DNA of 47,728 bases from Apostichopus parvimensis (lineage: Eukaryota > Echinodermata > Holothuroidea > Aspidochirotida > Stichopodidae), in the NCBI GenBank assembly GCA_000934455.1, contig KN887075.1:24475-72202 (forward strand). The letters run 5' to 3'. Positions 24,250 to 36,200 of the stretch are shown here, in pieces (within the stretch, counting starts at the first letter, position 1; every line of letters starts with the position of its first letter). A program made the position numbers and the translations under genes. The notes below the pieces were generated by a model. The model was not told the origin of the DNA. It searched no databases and saw only the letters and a list, made by a program, of their open reading frames with translations.

Positions 24250-24660
24250 TTGGTTGGGTGGCGTCTATCTTAGCGCAGAGAGCTCTATGTCCGGTGGACA
24301 GAGCGAAGTATAGGTGATAAGTAGTTGAGACTAGTGGAACACTAGTAGTTGTTACTCAGAGTTCAACGCGTTTGAGCGATCATCATACAACTAGCAGTTT
24401 CTTGTTGTACTCCTAGAATATATAACCCAGGCAAGTAGACTCAACAGAGATTTTCGACGGGGATTAGATAGGATTATCGGCGTACCGCTCTTTTGTCGGC
24501 ATTGGCTCCTTTGTCGGCGTCCAGTGTGCAGGATGATCCGTTGGCTGCGGTTCCTTTGGCAGTGTACTGCGGTTGGGCTGGGGAAGGTCAGGTCATGCAC
24601 GCTCCTTTGAAGTTGCTTTTGTAGAACATGTTCCAGTGGCGGCACTTTGATATGTGTTCA
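24250..24660. other. GC-richer patch of unknown origin
   Basis: This patch stands out from its ~30% GC flanks. It contains the perfect palindrome ACTAGTG-GAA-CACTAGT (24330-24346) and, further on, a TATATAACCCAGGCAAG sequence that resembles a core promoter or the R-region start of an LTR. An 84-codon minus-strand open frame (24391-24645) is rich in Arg, Gln and Ser and looks non-specific. A solo LTR or a promoter are both possible, and neither can be shown. Confidence 0.3.
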
Positions 24661-26800
24661 TATTTCTGAGTTATAATCGTTTTCCAATCGCTAAATTGAG
24701 AAAGATCGGTCGGTTTAATACAAATGTAGCAAGTAGGATAAATTCTCATTCGTCTTTTCTCCTATTTCTTCAATACTGGAATGGACATATTACTGCAGAC
24801 AGCTGAGAAGAGTTATGTGGTTATTTTGTATCCTTTATTCATCAGGTGATGACTGGTTCACCACTCTCCTTTGTTTTATATGTTTTCCTATTATTTGTTA
24901 CACCATTCTATCTCTGCTGATTCTCCGATCTCAAAATCAAGCTTAAATAACATCATTAAATTGATCTGTATTATCATAATGTACAATAACGTCGCGATCT
25001 GATATTGTTCTCTATTGTTCCTATATCCATTTATTGTATTAAATTACAATATATTTCATCAATTACCCTTAATTAATGCAAAGCTTACCCCATTTAGAAT
25101 GCATTACTTTTTAATGTATATCAATGTATTGAAGTTTGAAAGCGCAACCAATGTGATGTTTATCATTAGAGCAGTTAATCAGTGACATGGTAACTGTCGG
25201 ATGTTATCTTGGTCATGAATATTCAATATACACCAGGACGATCGGTTTTCTTAACACGAAGCTACACAAAAGCAATTTCCGTTTTGTGCAGTCCTTTATG
25301 AAGTTTGATGGTACATACGATTTAAAGTGTTCTCATTTGTTGATTTTTTTTATCGAATGCCATGATTCTTTAAATACTTTATTCAGAACTTATGAAACAA
25401 AAATCAAGCCTGAATTGATGTTAAATTGGATCTTGTCTGTCCCCTCCATGCACACCGAATTATCGCAATCAATATATTACTACTTTTATTATATTTTAAA
25501 GCAGTAAATGAGATCTATGCTCGTCCTAAAATTGGTCGATACGCTAAGTGAAAATAACCAAATGAAGTACGCCATTTTGTATTGTCAGTGCTAGTGAGAG
25601 ATGTTTCGTCCGCAAATCCTGAAATTATTGCTAACATATTTAGAGTGTTAGAGTTTATTATCAAACTACAAAATTTTCGCTCGTTTCGAACAAGGTAATA
25701 CTCATACGCATACCTGTCTGATTAGATGACGCTCGTTACAACATCAACATAATTTATTCACAACTGAAGAGTGTCTCCCAGAAAGAGAGCAGTACCATTG
25801 ATGAGAGAAAAACAGTCCAACCAAATAATGGAAAACTAAATAAGTGATAAAACTAAGAACGATGTTTAGAAGCCATCAAGTCAAATACAATCTACCATTG
25901 AATAAACGAATGAACGATGTGAGTTTATATCAATATACTTTGTTTATGTTTTTGTTTAACTGCAATTTCTTCACATCACGATAATCATAGCATTTCATAT
26001 TGATATGTTTTCTACCTTAGCTGGAGAACGATATTGTGATGTATCAATGTATGTCATTTATGCTGAAAGTGACACGCAAACACGGAAGAGGAGAGCAACT
26101 TGGACAGATTTTTTAAGAAATGTGAAGCAACGAAACAAATGCGTCCACAACTTGACCATGTATTCGTTACTATGGACGCAAAGAATACTGGTTTTGTTTT
26201 GTTTTGCTGTCGGCTCACGGTTCAAATTTGTAAAATTAACGTTTCAAACACTAGGCGTCTTTATTTTTTCGTTCATTATTAGACCTCCTTATGCAGGTAA
26301 ATAAAGGTATAATATCTAACAAGATCGAAATGAACGATTAAGATTAACATTTAAGGACATGATAGAATTTATGAGAAAAAAAAATCGACATTAAGCAATG
26401 TGTAAATATTCATGATGTTAACAATAATTGGTGTTTGAACCATGTTGAAATATCCACCACGGATGTTTATGATATTTCCGTCATATGCATAGAGGGCGCT
26501 TATGTAAAGTAGATCCTAACATATATCATCGATCCTTAGGTTAACCCCTTTTTGAAGCCTTGTTTACGTCCAGTTATTCGTATTTTGTGTAGGCACATCT
26601 CAATTTAGAACGACGAACATGAGAGGGAAGTTACTTGTGGTGCGTTGGTCCAGAACAAGTTCCATGACCTATTATGTTCACAAGTACTTTGCGCTGTCAC
26701 TGGTATGGCTTCATAATAATGAGCCATGTTTCTACTCAATGCTCAAGCATAGATCAAACATAACCACTGCCGAAAATTATTAGGATTATACTCTTCAAAT
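24661..26800. other. AT-rich stretch, no supported gene
   Basis: Open frames of 106 codons (25187-25507) and 99 codons (26005-26304) on the plus strand have no recognisable motifs and AT-driven composition. Both are near the length expected by chance in this much sequence. The second ends just after a CAG|GTAAAT donor-like site, but no acceptor partner was convincing. Confidence 0.3.
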
Positions 26801-27475
26801 TGCACTCCTCCTTACACGTGAGACATGTCGTGTTTACTACGCATCAATTATACGAAATTCACAACATAGCAAATCCAACATCTAAAACAAATGAATTGTT
26901 TAGACGAAAACATTAAATTATCTGTACGTTCCAAAATTTACATCTGCGTATCCATTATAATATTGATATATGTTTTAAGTATATTATCACAGTTTACAAC
27001 TTATAATTATCAATTTAATTTATTAGATAACTTGCATATACTAGAAATATATAACTTTGTTCATCCATTTGGAATATTTCAGTTTACCATATCAAACCAA
27101 ATAAAGGATTTTCTTGTTGACGCCGGCATCTTCTCTTTTTTTATCTAACCAGCTTCTGCTTTAACGGAAAATAACATATCGCTTCATTCTTTAACTAAAA
27201 CCCGTTGAGAAATATTTGAGCGAATTCTACTTAGCCGTACCCAATATGAGTGGATTGTAATCAATATTCCTAATAATAAAAACACGACAATATTTGACGG
27301 TGACCTATATTCTGAGACGACAAAGTGATTCTCGTAAACCTGCACTCCTCTTTGCACGTGAGACACGTTGTGTTTCCTACGCATCATTTAAACGAAATTT
27401 AAACAATATCAAATCCAACATAAAAAACCAAGGAATTGTTTAGACGAAAAAATTCAATTATCTGTACGTTACTTA
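26801..27475 (+). repeat. Direct repeat pair, ~135 bp, 540 bp apart
   Basis: Copies at 26801-26935 and 27341-27475 share TGCACTCCTC, CACGTGAGACA, CTACGCATCA, AAATCCAACAT and GAATTGTTTAGACGAAAA, at roughly 80-85% identity by eye. No terminal inverted repeats or shared open frame explain them. They may be the ends of a decayed LTR-like or duplicated element, but the interior (26936-27340) shows no coding capacity. Confidence 0.8.
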
Positions 27476-28714
27476 AATATCGATTTCTGTGCGACGATTG
27501 GTATTACACAAAATACAAAGAATTCCCTTGCAACACGCATTTCCATTTCGTTGATTTCTTATCGTACATGTATAATGTATTGTCCTATGTACATCGTGTG
27601 TGGTTAAAATCCCTCGGTTCCTCAGCATGTTGCATATGTCACTGGATATTTAAAACCTCCAACGATGAAGTGTTTAGCTAACTTTAATATTTTTTTTTTA
27701 AATCGAGAAAGGGAGGTGGGAGGGAGGCTCGAAATAGGGATCAGCCCCAAGAGTCGTCAAACCTTAGTGACGTTTCTGCATACTGTAATTAAACTTCAAT
27801 AGAAGGATCGTCTTTATATAATACAATTATAACCTTATCATGTTAAGACTTTCAGGCACAAATAACATCCTGCACTGGTGTAATTATATCAAAAATATAC
27901 TTTTACCTGACGGGAATTATTCGATATTGATTTCAAAATCATCTATACTGTACAGTCATCTTTATCCAACTTACCCCAGTTACGTAATTTCTCTTATTAT
28001 AATTACCAGTTTGCTGTTTTTTTCTTTTATTATTATTATTACAATCTGTAATCGAGGGAAAACTATATTGATCGCTCTAGAAGAACTCAACGACACCGTT
28101 ATTGTAACAACAATATATCAAATTGAGTTTTTTATATGATTGTATTTATCATGTCGCATAATTTAAAAATAAAATACGCTGGTTATACTTATGTATAGGA
28201 ACATTTAGGCTGTCCACATATGCGGATGACCGCACTATTACGCACTTATTATTAATTAGTGTTACGTCTTTTCTGGACGGTTGCGGAGTTAAACTTTACG
28301 ATTCAGTACATCATTTCTGACAATTCTCTAGTTTGATGTTAATTAAACCTAATCCCCAATGTAAAATTATAGCGAGCATCATACATAAAAGCGTAATAAA
28401 TAGGTATAATTTATAAAAGCTTGAATGGAAATTATAGTCGCGTGTTCAATCCCATCGCCTGGTAAAGTTCAATAACGTCATACCGCTGAAACAGAGGATG
28501 ATATTCGGATGGTGTCGAGAAATCTAAAAACTTAAAGAACCTTACAGAGTTTCACAACAACATGCTGCATATGGGATTGGTATGGTGAACATGCAAGTCG
28601 GGCGTTCATACAACAACGGTCAATGAGGGAAGTGCCTCGGCGTGGGAGGGGGGTGGGAAGGGGGGCATTGGCATGGTAAGAATATTTGACTTCATTTTGG
28701 TAAGCTCTCTGTAC

Positions 28715-28802
28715 CTCGTATACAATTTTCCCGTTCTCCGTAAGCAGTTCCGTTGCTGTCACAAACATACTCTTCACACCCACTTACCAATAAGCACATT
28801 TC
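28715..28802 (-). CDS. Candidate exon with Kazal-like cysteine pattern
   Basis: On the minus strand, an acceptor-like CTCACGTAG precedes 88 bases open in one frame. The frame includes GCEEYVCDSNGTAYGEREN and then Cys-Ile-Arg, and is followed by GTACAG as a possible donor. The VCDSNG-T-Y core resembles a Kazal-type protease-inhibitor repeat, but the spacing to the next Cys is wrong for a canonical domain and the splice sites are weak. A second frame over the same bases is also open, so the coding call is uncertain. Confidence 0.22.
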
Positions 28803-29072
28803 CTACGTGAGATTTGTTCTGCTACGTACTTTGTGTTGGCCAAACAACGAATGGTCATTCTTCGTCGAGTCTGACTTCTGAATAGTTGATAATACATGAA
28901 TATTAGCATTGAACATTTATATACACACGTTGATACTTGCGGACTGGTGGACGTGGAGCAAAATATCTGTCTCTCTCCAAAACACCGAAATCGAGAACGA
29001 TACGCTAACTATCCATATCAATTTGTCATATATTTTGTCAAGATGAACAACCGCAATAACCCTACGCATTAC

Positions 29073-29120
29073 CTGCAAATTCCCCTCCAGTCTTCTACCC
29101 CTAAACCGTATACCAAATAG
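29073..29120 (-). CDS. Candidate 48-nt exon
   Basis: On the minus strand, 16 codons (LFGIRFRGRRLEGNLQ) lie between an acceptor-like GTAACCAG and a good donor GTAATG. In-frame start and end (phase 0/0) would be compatible with the end of exon 15 of the gene upstream. The pyrimidine tract is weak and 3.6 kb separates it from exon 15, so membership is only a possibility. Confidence 0.25.
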
Positions 29121-32100
29121 CTGGTTACACATCTACTGAAATTATCATTTATACTTAAATGAAAAAAAAACAACTTGCATGCAAAACTATTCCAAAACTA
29201 TTACTTTCGCTTCGCAACCCCAAACACATTTATTTTTATTTTCTTTTGTTGGACAATACTTCTAATTCCCTTTATTGGTAATTATTTCTTACCCTTATGA
29301 TTGTAATCACGTTATTCATCACCAAAAAGCAAACCTATTGTGTACAACTGTTGTGGTTTTGTACAAAATACGCTGAATGAAAACAAAATCACTCAGACAT
29401 GATGACGCCCAGGAAAATGCACCCGTCAGATTCTATAAACAACACACACTGCCGGTCGGCATAAAAGTAGAAAACAAATAACAATTACAATATTTATATA
29501 TCTTAAGGGAGGGCACATCATTGATAACAAACCAAAAACTACAATAACTGGTCGATTTTGTTTTGATTAGTATACCATTTTATTTATTCAACATTACACC
29601 ATGAAGTTATCTACAAGACTTTTTTTTTCCTTTTTACTTCATATTTGAAAGAGAATTAGTAGGAAAAATCCGACTATATTACAAAAAAAGTACATTGGAT
29701 ATGAATAATAATGAAAACAATATTAAACTTATAACTAGGCTAAAGTAAAAATTAAAAGAATGCAGATTAGTTATACCAGAAAAGCAAAATTTACAGTTAC
29801 TGGTGACTTTTGGGTAACGACCCATTATATTTATCTAATAATAATTCATAATGAGTGAAAGGAAGTAAAAGCATTGAACTTAGTATATACACCAAATTGT
29901 GCAAGAATCGCCTTGAAATAAGGTTTGATCAAAAGTATTTATTTTGTAATCAATATTTCTTTAAACTCTATTTCATCAATGAAACATACGAGTTAATGCT
30001 TGTCGACGAAGAAAATATCTTACAGGATATGACGTCGTAGAATTCCAGCAGCATTTACATCAATTGAATTTTATGATAATTAGATATGTTCACTTTAAAC
30101 TAAAAATTCCAAATAAGTAAACTTAAAACTAGTTTGAATATCAGATAACTAAGCGGTTGGTGTAATTATTTTGCTTTTTACTCAGTCCAGTGTGTTTTAA
30201 ATGTATGTACGTGTTATAAGAAATCATAAGGTTCGGAGGTCATACTACCTAACAAATTGATACATTTGACAGCCAATTGCGGCAAATCCAGCTTCTTGTC
30301 GTAATTGTTTTAACGTATTTAATATAAACCATCAAAACCAGACCGACGATTCACTTTTTGTATATTTTCTATGAAGGTGGTACATAATATCACATTTTCA
30401 TGGGAAACTTTTTTGACATCTCCCTTTCAATGTATCGTTACTACATTTACATAATTATTGGTTGTTTGAAGCACACAATGTACCCCATAGTAAACCTTAC
30501 TTTTTCCTGCATTGAATTAAAGTTGCTGGTTGATATTGTCATCATGACAGATTCGTATCAGCTTTATTTTCCTATTGTATTACTTTAGTAGTTCTCTTTC
30601 GTTGAAATATGATATTATAAAACAATGCATTGAAAATGTATGCATGATGACATCACTGCCAAAGTTGTTGTCATATTCTTTCACAACATTTAAAAGCACT
30701 ATCTGTGTTGCCCTAAATAAATATTGGACTTATTTATTTAAAGTAAATCGTGCAATAATACTTAAGAGATGATCGATCGGTAGAAGAGAATCGAGAACGG
30801 ATGCACAAAGATCGTCCATGTGAAATTATGAAAGTAATAATTGAAAACTAATTACGTTGAAAATCCAAGATATGTCTCTACCTATCAAACGTTAAACTTG
30901 TCAATATTTATTCATCAATTAGAATGGTAGCTTCTTTCAACCTGCGGTCAAATATCGATATTATTAGTAAGCAATGTTGTAAAATGTTTCACACGTATTC
31001 ATCGTACACGATAAACAATTTACAATCGATGGTACATTGATTAATTAAAGTACATCATACATCATTTAGGGATATTCATCAAAACGTAATAGGAATGCAT
31101 ACGAAAAACCATAAAAGTACAAGTAGAAAAAAAAATATTAACATGACATAGCATATCGATTGAGATCATACCTTGTATGATGACATTTTGGTCACCTCGC
31201 CTCAAAATCAAACCGTGGAATTATTTACACGGTATCGATATCTTCCTGTTACGACTATGTATGTCAATATGATTTCAGTAAAGGCTCATGAATGAAAAGA
31301 TCGGCGTTAAAAAATGTACAATTTATCTTTCAAAAATAAAAATGAAAAGCAACAAGACAGCCAAAATGAATAAATGGACTGTTTAAAGGTCTACAGAAAC
31401 ATATGAACAACATTGTCCTAAACATTTCAAATGTGTATATCTTGGAAACGAAAACAGCTTAACGAAAAATGTTAATTTACTTTTATTGAGATTAGCACAT
31501 TCGCAACACACGTACTGAATATGGGGAAACTTGCCTAGTTGTACGTAGATCTTTAAAGTAGACTTAAATGTAAGGTGATGATAATCTTACCAATTACACA
31601 TGACATATTAAAAATCAAAACCGCATTATCTTTACAGGAAAATCGGTTATTCATGTTTTCACAATTATCATGGGGCCAGAAACTACGGGGAATGAAGCAC
31701 TAGAACTATGATAGTTGCTACCTGTAATCTTCAGATAAAATGTTCACCCATAAGTAAAAATGTAATAACTCTTTCATAGCACATACAAATTATCAACCCA
31801 AGAATCTTTACTCAACTTATCTGGATATATCACACTGTTTATGTTACAATTTAGTAGTTTTAATCTTAAAGGCAAGATAATAATAAAATGTGTTGACTAA
31901 GCCCATCACTTCAAAGTATTGTTTATACCGATTAATAGTCTAAATTATTTCATTCCATTCCATTGATTTCGTATAAACATGCTTAAAATAAAAATGTCGA
32001 ATAATATAAACAGGACACTAGAAAAACAAAGGAAATGTAATCGAGCTAGCGACCATATGAAAAATAACAGAAGTGAAAATAAAGTAGAGATAAAAAAGAA

Positions 32101-32480
32101 GTTGTGTACAGTCAGTGTAAACGAGAGAAACATTCTCTAGACCATGAAAGTTTCATTATATCTTGTGAAGGGTATTCGGACCAATTGCTGAGGGGGTAGA
32201 TAGGCCGCTACACCTTAAATCCATACATATAACGTAGAATTGTTCTTGTTTAACTGGTTTCCATGATTATTATGACAACCACTATTTCCTTTGAGATGTT
32301 GCAAAGCGATATTTCTGGTTTTATTCTTTAAACAACAATGTACCCAAGTAGCAAGAGTTTACGATAGAGTTTAACAATGGCTTCAGATGCATTTTTATAG
32401 ACACTCTTGATTACATCATCGGAGATAATTATACATCAAGTATCGGTACCCGGATGTTTTACAAATGTAGTTACTGATAA
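29121..32480. other. AT-rich stretch, no supported gene
   Basis: No repeat array or recognised protein was seen. If the gene described below extends further, this would be intron or 3' flank. Confidence 0.35.
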
Positions 32481-32484
32481 GCTA

Positions 32485-33250
32485 TTACATCTCACTTGGT
32501 TTATTCACTTTCTTTAGAAACTAGTTTCGCCATCTGCCATTATGGATGACTGCAGAGAAATAAAAATAATATCATTACAAACTGATGAAACATCTTGAAA
32601 AGAACACAATGTACATTTCAGATAAGATATTATAACATCAATTCAACGAGAGACTTCATTTAAAACAAATTAACACTTATTTTCCCCGATGTTTTGAAAT
32701 CATATTATTGTCGTCACCTAATAAAGACAAAGGCAATTAAAACACTCACGTTGTTCTCCTTACCAGACACTAATACACTATAAAAACAAATATTCGCAGC
32801 AAAACCCACCGAAATTCACCCTAACAAATACAATGGACAACAGTGTTTCGAGCGACACAATATACGACGGAATATTCTTCGTAACACGCAAGGAAGTTTA
32901 TGGTTACTAATGGTGTTAGAAAATTCCACAAAAGTGTCATACATTTTGTTATTTTCAGCTTTGTATTTGAACATAGATCTGACTATAGAGGTAGCACTAT
33001 AAATGTTCCGCAATTGAATATTTTATAATCCCAACCCTCGAGTCACGTTCTTACTTCTTGTGTGACCAAATAACAATATGTAAAATTAATATTTTAAATA
33101 TAATGTTAAGACTGTTTAATTATTAATAAACGACACATGATACCATTAGTGGTCTTAATATGCACTAACCTCCATGAGAAAAAAACACATGAGGCATTAA
33201 ATGCTGATCATTTACATGTTACTTTCATTATACGACATCATATTTAGAAA
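32485..33250 (+). repeat. Intragenic duplication, left copy
   Basis: Aligns in the same orientation with 35740-36250. Shared anchors are CACTTGG(T/C)TTATTCACTTT, CTGCAGAGAAAT, CAAACTGAT(G/C)AAACATCTT, CAGATAAGATA, TTTTATAATCCCA, TGTGACC(A/G)(A/G)ATAACAATAT, TTAATAAACGACACA with its partner CATTAAACGACACA, and CATGTTACTTTCATT. Exon 15 lies within this copy, and a decayed version of exon 14 ends here as ATGGAG|GTTAGT near 33170. Confidence 0.85.
32750..32777 (-). CDS. Exon 15 (28-nt microexon, last one recognised)
   Basis: After the acceptor ATATTTGTTTTTATAG it codes VLVSGKENN, with the split Ser codon from exon 14, and ends at donor GTGAGT in phase 0. The other two frames meet stops. Further exons must follow, since there is no terminal stop. 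One candidate lies at 29073-29120. Confidence 0.55.
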
Positions 33251-36200
33251 GATGTGTTAGTGTGGAGACACAGGTAAGAGGGGAGTGAAGTAAATGTTTG
33301 GCATTTGCTGACTTCAAATGACCTTTTACCTCTACCAAAAACAATAACAGGCTCCTTAAATTTAGTATTTTACATCTACAAACCAAATATGAGATCTGTC
33401 CTTTCTTGTAATATCATGTTAACAAGGTTTACAAGGTTTGACCAGTTGTCCCCAGATTAACAAAAATATTAGGCTTCCTGTACTCAATGTAGTACGTCTA
33501 CACACTAATATGAATTGGTCCGACCTTCCCTTTTGAGATAACGTGTTTAAAAGGTTTTCAAAATTTGACCTCTGTTTACCCCAAAAGACCTTTGACTTCC
33601 ATCAAAAACAATAGGCTTGTTGTACTCAATAGTATACGTCTAAATACTCAAGCTTCTCTTCTTGAGATATCGGGTTTACAATGTTTTCACAATTTGACCC
33701 ATGGTGACCCCAAATGACCTTTGACCTCAACAGAAAACAATAGGTTCCCGGTGCTCAATGTGGTACTTCTACAAACTAAATATGTGGTCTGCCCAAGCTT
33801 TGTTTCATGAGCTATTGTGTTTACAAGGTTTTCACAATTTGACCCGGATTACCTTAACTGACCTTTGACCTCCACAGAAAACAATAGGCTTCCTGTACTC
33901 AATGTGATACTTCTAATCATTAATTATGAGGTTTGCCCAATCTTCCTTTCTTGAGATATTGTGTTTACAAGGTTTCCACATTTTGACCCCTGATAACCCC
34001 AAATAACATATGACCTCCAGAGAAAACAACCTGCATTCTGATGCATTCCGAGCCATATTTACACCATGATATAGTTTTATCTAAGAAGCTATTAATGCAA
34101 CATTGTGATGTTATCAATTCAAATTTCTCGGACTGACTTGAGGAGCACCTATTTAAGAGGGCCAGAGGGAAATTAAAGTGTTTCATAAAATGGGAGGGGG
34201 GGGGGGGTCATGGGTTCATTAAAGTCGAAGTCCATGTGGCAGGTCCTCCTCAAGAAAAATTAAAGTCGAATTGTGCATTCCAGGGCGCGATTTTTTTTGC
34301 CCAAACAGGTTTGCAATTACGGAGTTTTCAACCAATCAGATTGCTCGTGACGTCAGCATAAATAATAACTCTCTATTGGAAGGTCGAAGACATATACTGA
34401 GTCACACTGACACTTGATTGAGTCTAGTTAAGGGGTTTACCTTCAAACGCCCTAACTTTACTTTTAATGCTTGGATTACATGTTGACCTCACTTATGATA
34501 CATACGCTACATTCTATTTGGTTCGTGTTTACGTTATCCACGATTCGTGAGCCGTTCCATTGAAATGAGAATTCGTTTTGTGGAATGGGTAGGCCTACAT
34601 TAAATGCAACTTCACGACGCGAGTTCACGAGTCTTGAGTGAATAATACGCAGAACAGTATAGTGTATAGTGTAATATATTTCCGTCCCTGCACTGTGTAC
34701 AGAGTTTAATGCTTGGATTACATGTTGACCTCACTTATGATACATACGCTACATTCTATTTGGTTCATGTTTTCGTTATCCACGATTCGTGAGCCGTTCT
34801 ATTGAAATCAGAATTCGTTTCGTGGAATGGGTAGGCCTACAATAAAAGCAACTTCACGAAGCGAGTTCTCGAGTCTTGAGTGAATATACGCAAAACAGTA
34901 TAGTGTATAGTATGATATATTTCCGTCACTGCACTGTGTACAGAGTTATAATACATATAGGCCTACAGCGCATGTGTGATGTACCCTGTACGAAACTTTC
35001 ACTGTGCGATGTTATCGATTAATGCCTTCACAGAAAACTTCGATCAAAGTAGATCATACAATATTATTGTGCTAAATATGTCTCAACCAATTCCAAACAT
35101 GTCTAAATATATGAACGAAAAGCTACGGGTAACTTAGAACTGGTATAGCTTCGTTGCAACAAAGTGAAGTGAAGGTTTCTATGGTGGTGACGTAACTTTT
35201 CCGACCGATCATGAACGACTATTTACGCACAATTGCAAACCTGTTTGGGAAAAAAAAGCTCGCTTCCGGGGCTGGCTTGCACTATCATATGGTCCTTAAT
35301 TGTAAACACAATTTTGTGCTGATCAATATGTTGTAGAAGTTGAAAATGCCAAGGGAGTGGGACGTGTTTTACCCTCGAAATATTGTTCTAATACATCACA
35401 AGTAGCAGCAGTTTCAGCACGGTACATTTATATATCGCTTGGTATATCTCACAAAACACTTGCAATCACTACATATCATGAATATCACGCTGAACCATCA
35501 CAACATCAGTTATCCTCACGTCCTGTCCTCTGTTCCAAGTTATAGCTTAGTTCAACTTAGACCCCTACACCCGCCCACACACACAAACACACAAGCGCCT
35601 TCTATGATATGTGACGAAGCAATAATACGAAGAGTTTTGTTATTTTTCAATATTATTGACAATATCATATATAATAGTTGTAGGGTAATTAGGGATATTA
35701 ACTGATTTGGAAACTGATTAGAATTTAATGTTCCATTTTGTTTTATATTATTTCACTTGGCTTATTCACTTTTTTCAGAAGCTTCTCTAGCAATCTACCA
35801 TTTCGTACCTCTGCAGAGAAATTACAATAAAGTCATCACAAACTGATCAAACATCTTACAAAGAGAAAAAAGTGTATTCCAGATAAGATACTATTAATGG
35901 TTTCAAAGAGAAATTGCATTGAACGCTCTCCCCACCTCCTAAAAAATGAAAGAACGATGGGTCCGCTTTTGAACATAGGTAGCGTCATTACTTGTAAATT
36001 TTATAATCCCATCTCTCAAGGCACGTTCTTTCTTCTGGTGTGACCGGATAACAATATCTCAAGTGAATAATGTATATACAATGTTTAAACATATCAATTA
36101 TCATTAAACGACACAGGGTACCATAAAGGGTGTAACAATAAACTTACCTCCACTTTTTCCGAAACTTTTTGACCTGTATAAAAGATGAACATGACGTTTT

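Larger units (their letters stand above)
34272..35285. mobile_element. ~1-kb foldback/MITE-like element with long inverted ends
   Basis: CCCAAACAGGTTTGCAATT at 34300-34318 is matched exactly, inverted, at 35231-35249, and each is preceded by an (A/T)8 tract. Outside these the ends remain similar (GTGCATTCCAGGGCGCG against a right-end complement GTGCAAGCCAGCCCCGG). Inside, both arms carry a (G)TGACGT motif at a comparable distance. No transposase frame is present. It holds a 242-bp tandem duplication. Exact termini and the target-site duplication are not resolved. A direct repeat ATTAAAGTCGAA lies just left at 34218 and 34259. Confidence 0.75.

Noticed and set aside
25187-25507. 106-codon plus-strand open frame
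   Set aside because: Phe/Tyr/Ile/Leu-rich composition follows the AT bias. No motif, no neighbouring exon and no plausible start context.
28430-28520. GTTCAATCCC resembling a tRNA B box
   Set aside because: No matching A box or cloverleaf could be built around it.
31172-31195. 24-nt minus-strand exon candidate (VTKMSSYK) in phase with exon 15
   Set aside because: The acceptor has a poor pyrimidine tract, and eight codons give no independent support.
34272-35285. Paired LTRs of a retrovirus-like element
   Set aside because: The ends are inverted, not direct, and there is no gag, pol or primer-binding site.
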